From Desulfobacterales bacterium (GTDB lineage: Bacteria; Desulfobacterota; Dissulfuribacteria; Dissulfuribacterales; JAMONC01), in contig JAMONC010000313.1 of NCBI GenBank assembly GCA_027066725.1, positions 1-6,832 on the forward strand: a stretch of 6,832 nucleotides of DNA, given 5' to 3'. This document shows, one piece after another, positions 5,227-6,832 of the stretch. A program made the position numbers and the translations under genes. Below the pieces are notes generated by a model that was given only the letters and a program-made list of their open reading frames with translations, ran no database searches and had not been told where the DNA came from. Position 1 is the first letter of the stretch, and every line of letters starts with the position of its first letter.

Positions 5227-6832
5227 ATGGAGCTTTTATCAATATTTATCTTAGCATTTGCCCTTTGTTTTATTGGGGCAATAGTGTGTATATTTTTGCC
5301 TCAAAAATTAATACCTTATACTGTTTCTCTTTTTGGATTAATTACATCTATTTTGTTTTTTATAATGGGGATATCTAGCCTTATTAAAGGAACAGGTCCT
5401 AATATTTTGTTATGGCATATTCCAACTCTAGGAAATATGTCTTTTGGATTAGATAGGATATCTGGCCTATTTCTTTCTATTACAGCTTTTATTGGTTTTT
5501 GTGTATCAATTCATGAGCTTGGACAATTAAAAGTGGCTTTTAGAGGCTATAATCTAAAAGCCTATGGAGTAATGTACCTTTTACTTATAGCCTCTCTTTG
5601 TGCAGTTATTAGTGCAAAAGATGTCTTAAGTTTTTTGATTACCTGGGAGATTATGTCAATTTTAATCTATCTCTTAGTAACTCTAAATGACTATGGAGAA
5701 CAAGAGACATCTTCTAGTTATCAAATGCTTGCAATAAGTGAGGCAGGAACTCTTTTAGCAGCAATTGGACTTATTATTCTTGCAGTACATGCAGGCAGTT
5801 TAGAGTTTTCAAAGATTTTTCAAAGTGCACCTGACTTATCTAACTTGATGTTATGGGTCATATTTTTAACCAGCTTTTTCGGTTTTGGAGTAAAAGCAGG
5901 ACTGTTTCCTGTAAACTTCTGGCTCCCAAAGGCATATACAACAGCTCCTGCTGCATTTACACCTCTTTTGGCAGGGGCAACTCTAAATATGGGTATCTAT
6001 GGCATAATTCGTACCAATATGTATTTAATCCCTGTAAATCACATGCTTTTTGGACTTATTATGCTTGTAATAGGAACTATTACTGCCCTAACAGGCATAT
6101 TGTATGCGACTACAGAGAATGATCTAAAAACAATGTTAGCTCATTCTTCTATTGAAAACTCAGGAATTATAATTGCTTGCATTGGAGCAGGAATTGTATT
6201 TACAGCTACAAGACATGGAGAAATTGCTGCTATTGCATTTGTTGCTGGGCTATATCACATGATTAACCACAGTGTTTATAAAAGCCTTTTATTTACAGGT
6301 GCTGGTGCAGTTGAGGCATCAACTGGCATAAGAGACTTAGATCTTTTAGGGGGCCTATTAAAATATATGCCAATAACAGGTGCAGCATTTTTAATAGGTT
6401 GTCTTTCCATATCGGCAATGCCTCCTTTTAATGGATTTGTAAGTGAGTGGTTAGCCTTACAAACAATGTTAATGAGCGCAGGTCTTAGTGCTACCTGGGT
6501 AAAGGTCATATTCGCTCTATGTGGTGCAGTCTTAGCATTAACTGCCGCATTGGCTGTTACTTGCTTTGTAAAGGCATTTGCTATGGGATTTTTAGGGATG
6601 TCACGCTCTGAAATGGCACATAGGGCCAAAAAAGCAGCTCTTTCAACTAGAACATCTATGGTGATTTTAGCTATAAGTTGTCTTATTTTAGGAATTACCC
6701 CAACTTATGTTATACCTATAATTGGGAATACTACAGCTCCTATTTCTCATTCAAGTGCAGCAACAGCTCTTGTACCACCATTTTTTGCCTCTAGTCCAGC
6801 CCATAGTGAATTGCCTACAGATTTTGTAAAGG
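5227..6832 (+). CDS. hyfB: HyfB-like antiporter-type membrane subunit (3' truncated)
   Basis: The frame is open from the ATG at 5227 to the window edge, giving 535 complete codons; E. coli HyfB is about 670 residues, so the C-terminus is missing. It is a multi-pass antiporter-like subunit. Glu141 lies in the TM5-type 'FLITWEIMSILIYLLV'. Lys223 is in 'GFGVKAGLFPVNFWLPKAY'. Lys301 is in 'ENDLKTMLAHSSIENSGII', a region whose 'SSIEN' form points to HyfB/HycC rather than HyfF. His344, His348 and Lys352 are in 'YHMINHSVYKSLLF', and Lys449 lies in a later helix. The residues expected for ion translocation are therefore largely kept. One departure is Asn254 in 'ATLNMGIYG', where many NuoM/HyfB-type proteins have Lys. 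It lies after the small-subunit gene, whereas in E. coli hyf the B gene comes first, so the operon is rearranged or this is an additional antiporter copy. Confidence 0.9.
   Translation, partial: MELLSIFILAFALCFIGAIVCIFLPQKLIPYTVSLFGLITSILFFIMGISSLIKGTGPNILLWHIPTLGNMSFGLDRISGLFLSITAFIGFCVSIHELGQLKVAFRGYNLKAYGVMYLLLIASLCAVISAKDVLSFLITWEIMSILIYLLVTLNDYGEQETSSSYQMLAISEAGTLLAAIGLIILAVHAGSLEFSKIFQSAPDLSNLMLWVIFLTSFFGFGVKAGLFPVNFWLPKAYTTAPAAFTPLLAGATLNMGIYGIIRTNMYLIPVNHMLFGLIMLVIGTITALTGILYATTENDLKTMLAHSSIENSGIIIACIGAGIVFTATRHGEIAAIAFVAGLYHMINHSVYKSLLFTGAGAVEASTGIRDLDLLGGLLKYMPITGAAFLIGCLSISAMPPFNGFVSEWLALQTMLMSAGLSATWVKVIFALCGAVLALTAALAVTCFVKAFAMGFLGMSRSEMAHRAKKAALSTRTSMVILAISCLILGITPTYVIPIIGNTTAPISHSSAATALVPPFFASSPAHSELPTDFVK

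Overview
The window is a tightly packed, single-strand (+) stretch of one operon that encodes a membrane-bound complex of the group 4 [NiFe]-hydrogenase / respiratory complex I superfamily. The DNA is AT-rich (two 60-base lines counted by hand gave about 32% and 38% G+C). Arg is mostly AGA/AGG, Ile is often ATA, and most genes have strong AAGGAGG-type Shine-Dalgarno (SD) sequences. This fits an AT-rich bacterium, probably with an anaerobic or microaerobic energy metabolism. The lineage cannot be fixed from the sequence alone; AT-rich deltaproteobacterial, Nitrospirota-like or related anaerobes are guesses.

Layout: (1) 1-695, 3' part of a HyfC/NuoH-like membrane anchor; (2) 724-1410, HyfE-like membrane protein with a NuoK-like character; (3) 1407-2852, HyfF-like antiporter-type subunit; (4) 2867-4468, fused NuoC+NuoD-like 'hydrogenase large subunit'; (5) 4493-5203, small subunit in which a ferredoxin-like N-terminus is fused to a NuoB/HyfI-like domain; (6) 5227-6832, HyfB-like antiporter subunit that runs off the 3' end. 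Gaps are 28 bp or less and one junction is an ATGA overlap, so the genes are almost certainly co-transcribed. No promoter or terminator is visible and no gap exceeds 30 bp.

The main result is that the large subunit is not a working [NiFe] hydrogenase. All four Cys ligands of the Ni-Fe site are gone: the N-terminal CxxC is SGTS at residues 229-232, and the C-terminal DPCxxC is replaced by a complex-I-style ending ...ENDR. The usual quinone-site residues of complex I are also not convincingly present. In the small subunit the fourth ligand of the proximal (N2-type) [4Fe-4S] cluster is Asp instead of Cys (PGD instead of PGC), and the N-terminal ferredoxin module keeps ligands for only one cluster.

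The operon therefore resembles the 'energy-converting hydrogenase-related' (Ehr) complexes, whose substrate is unknown, with extra divergence at the proximal cluster. The inferred scheme is this: electrons pass through the small subunit's clusters to or from an unidentified partner at the former Ni-Fe/quinone cavity, and this is coupled to ion movement through the HyfB, HyfF and HyfC-type membrane subunits, which keep their key charged residues.
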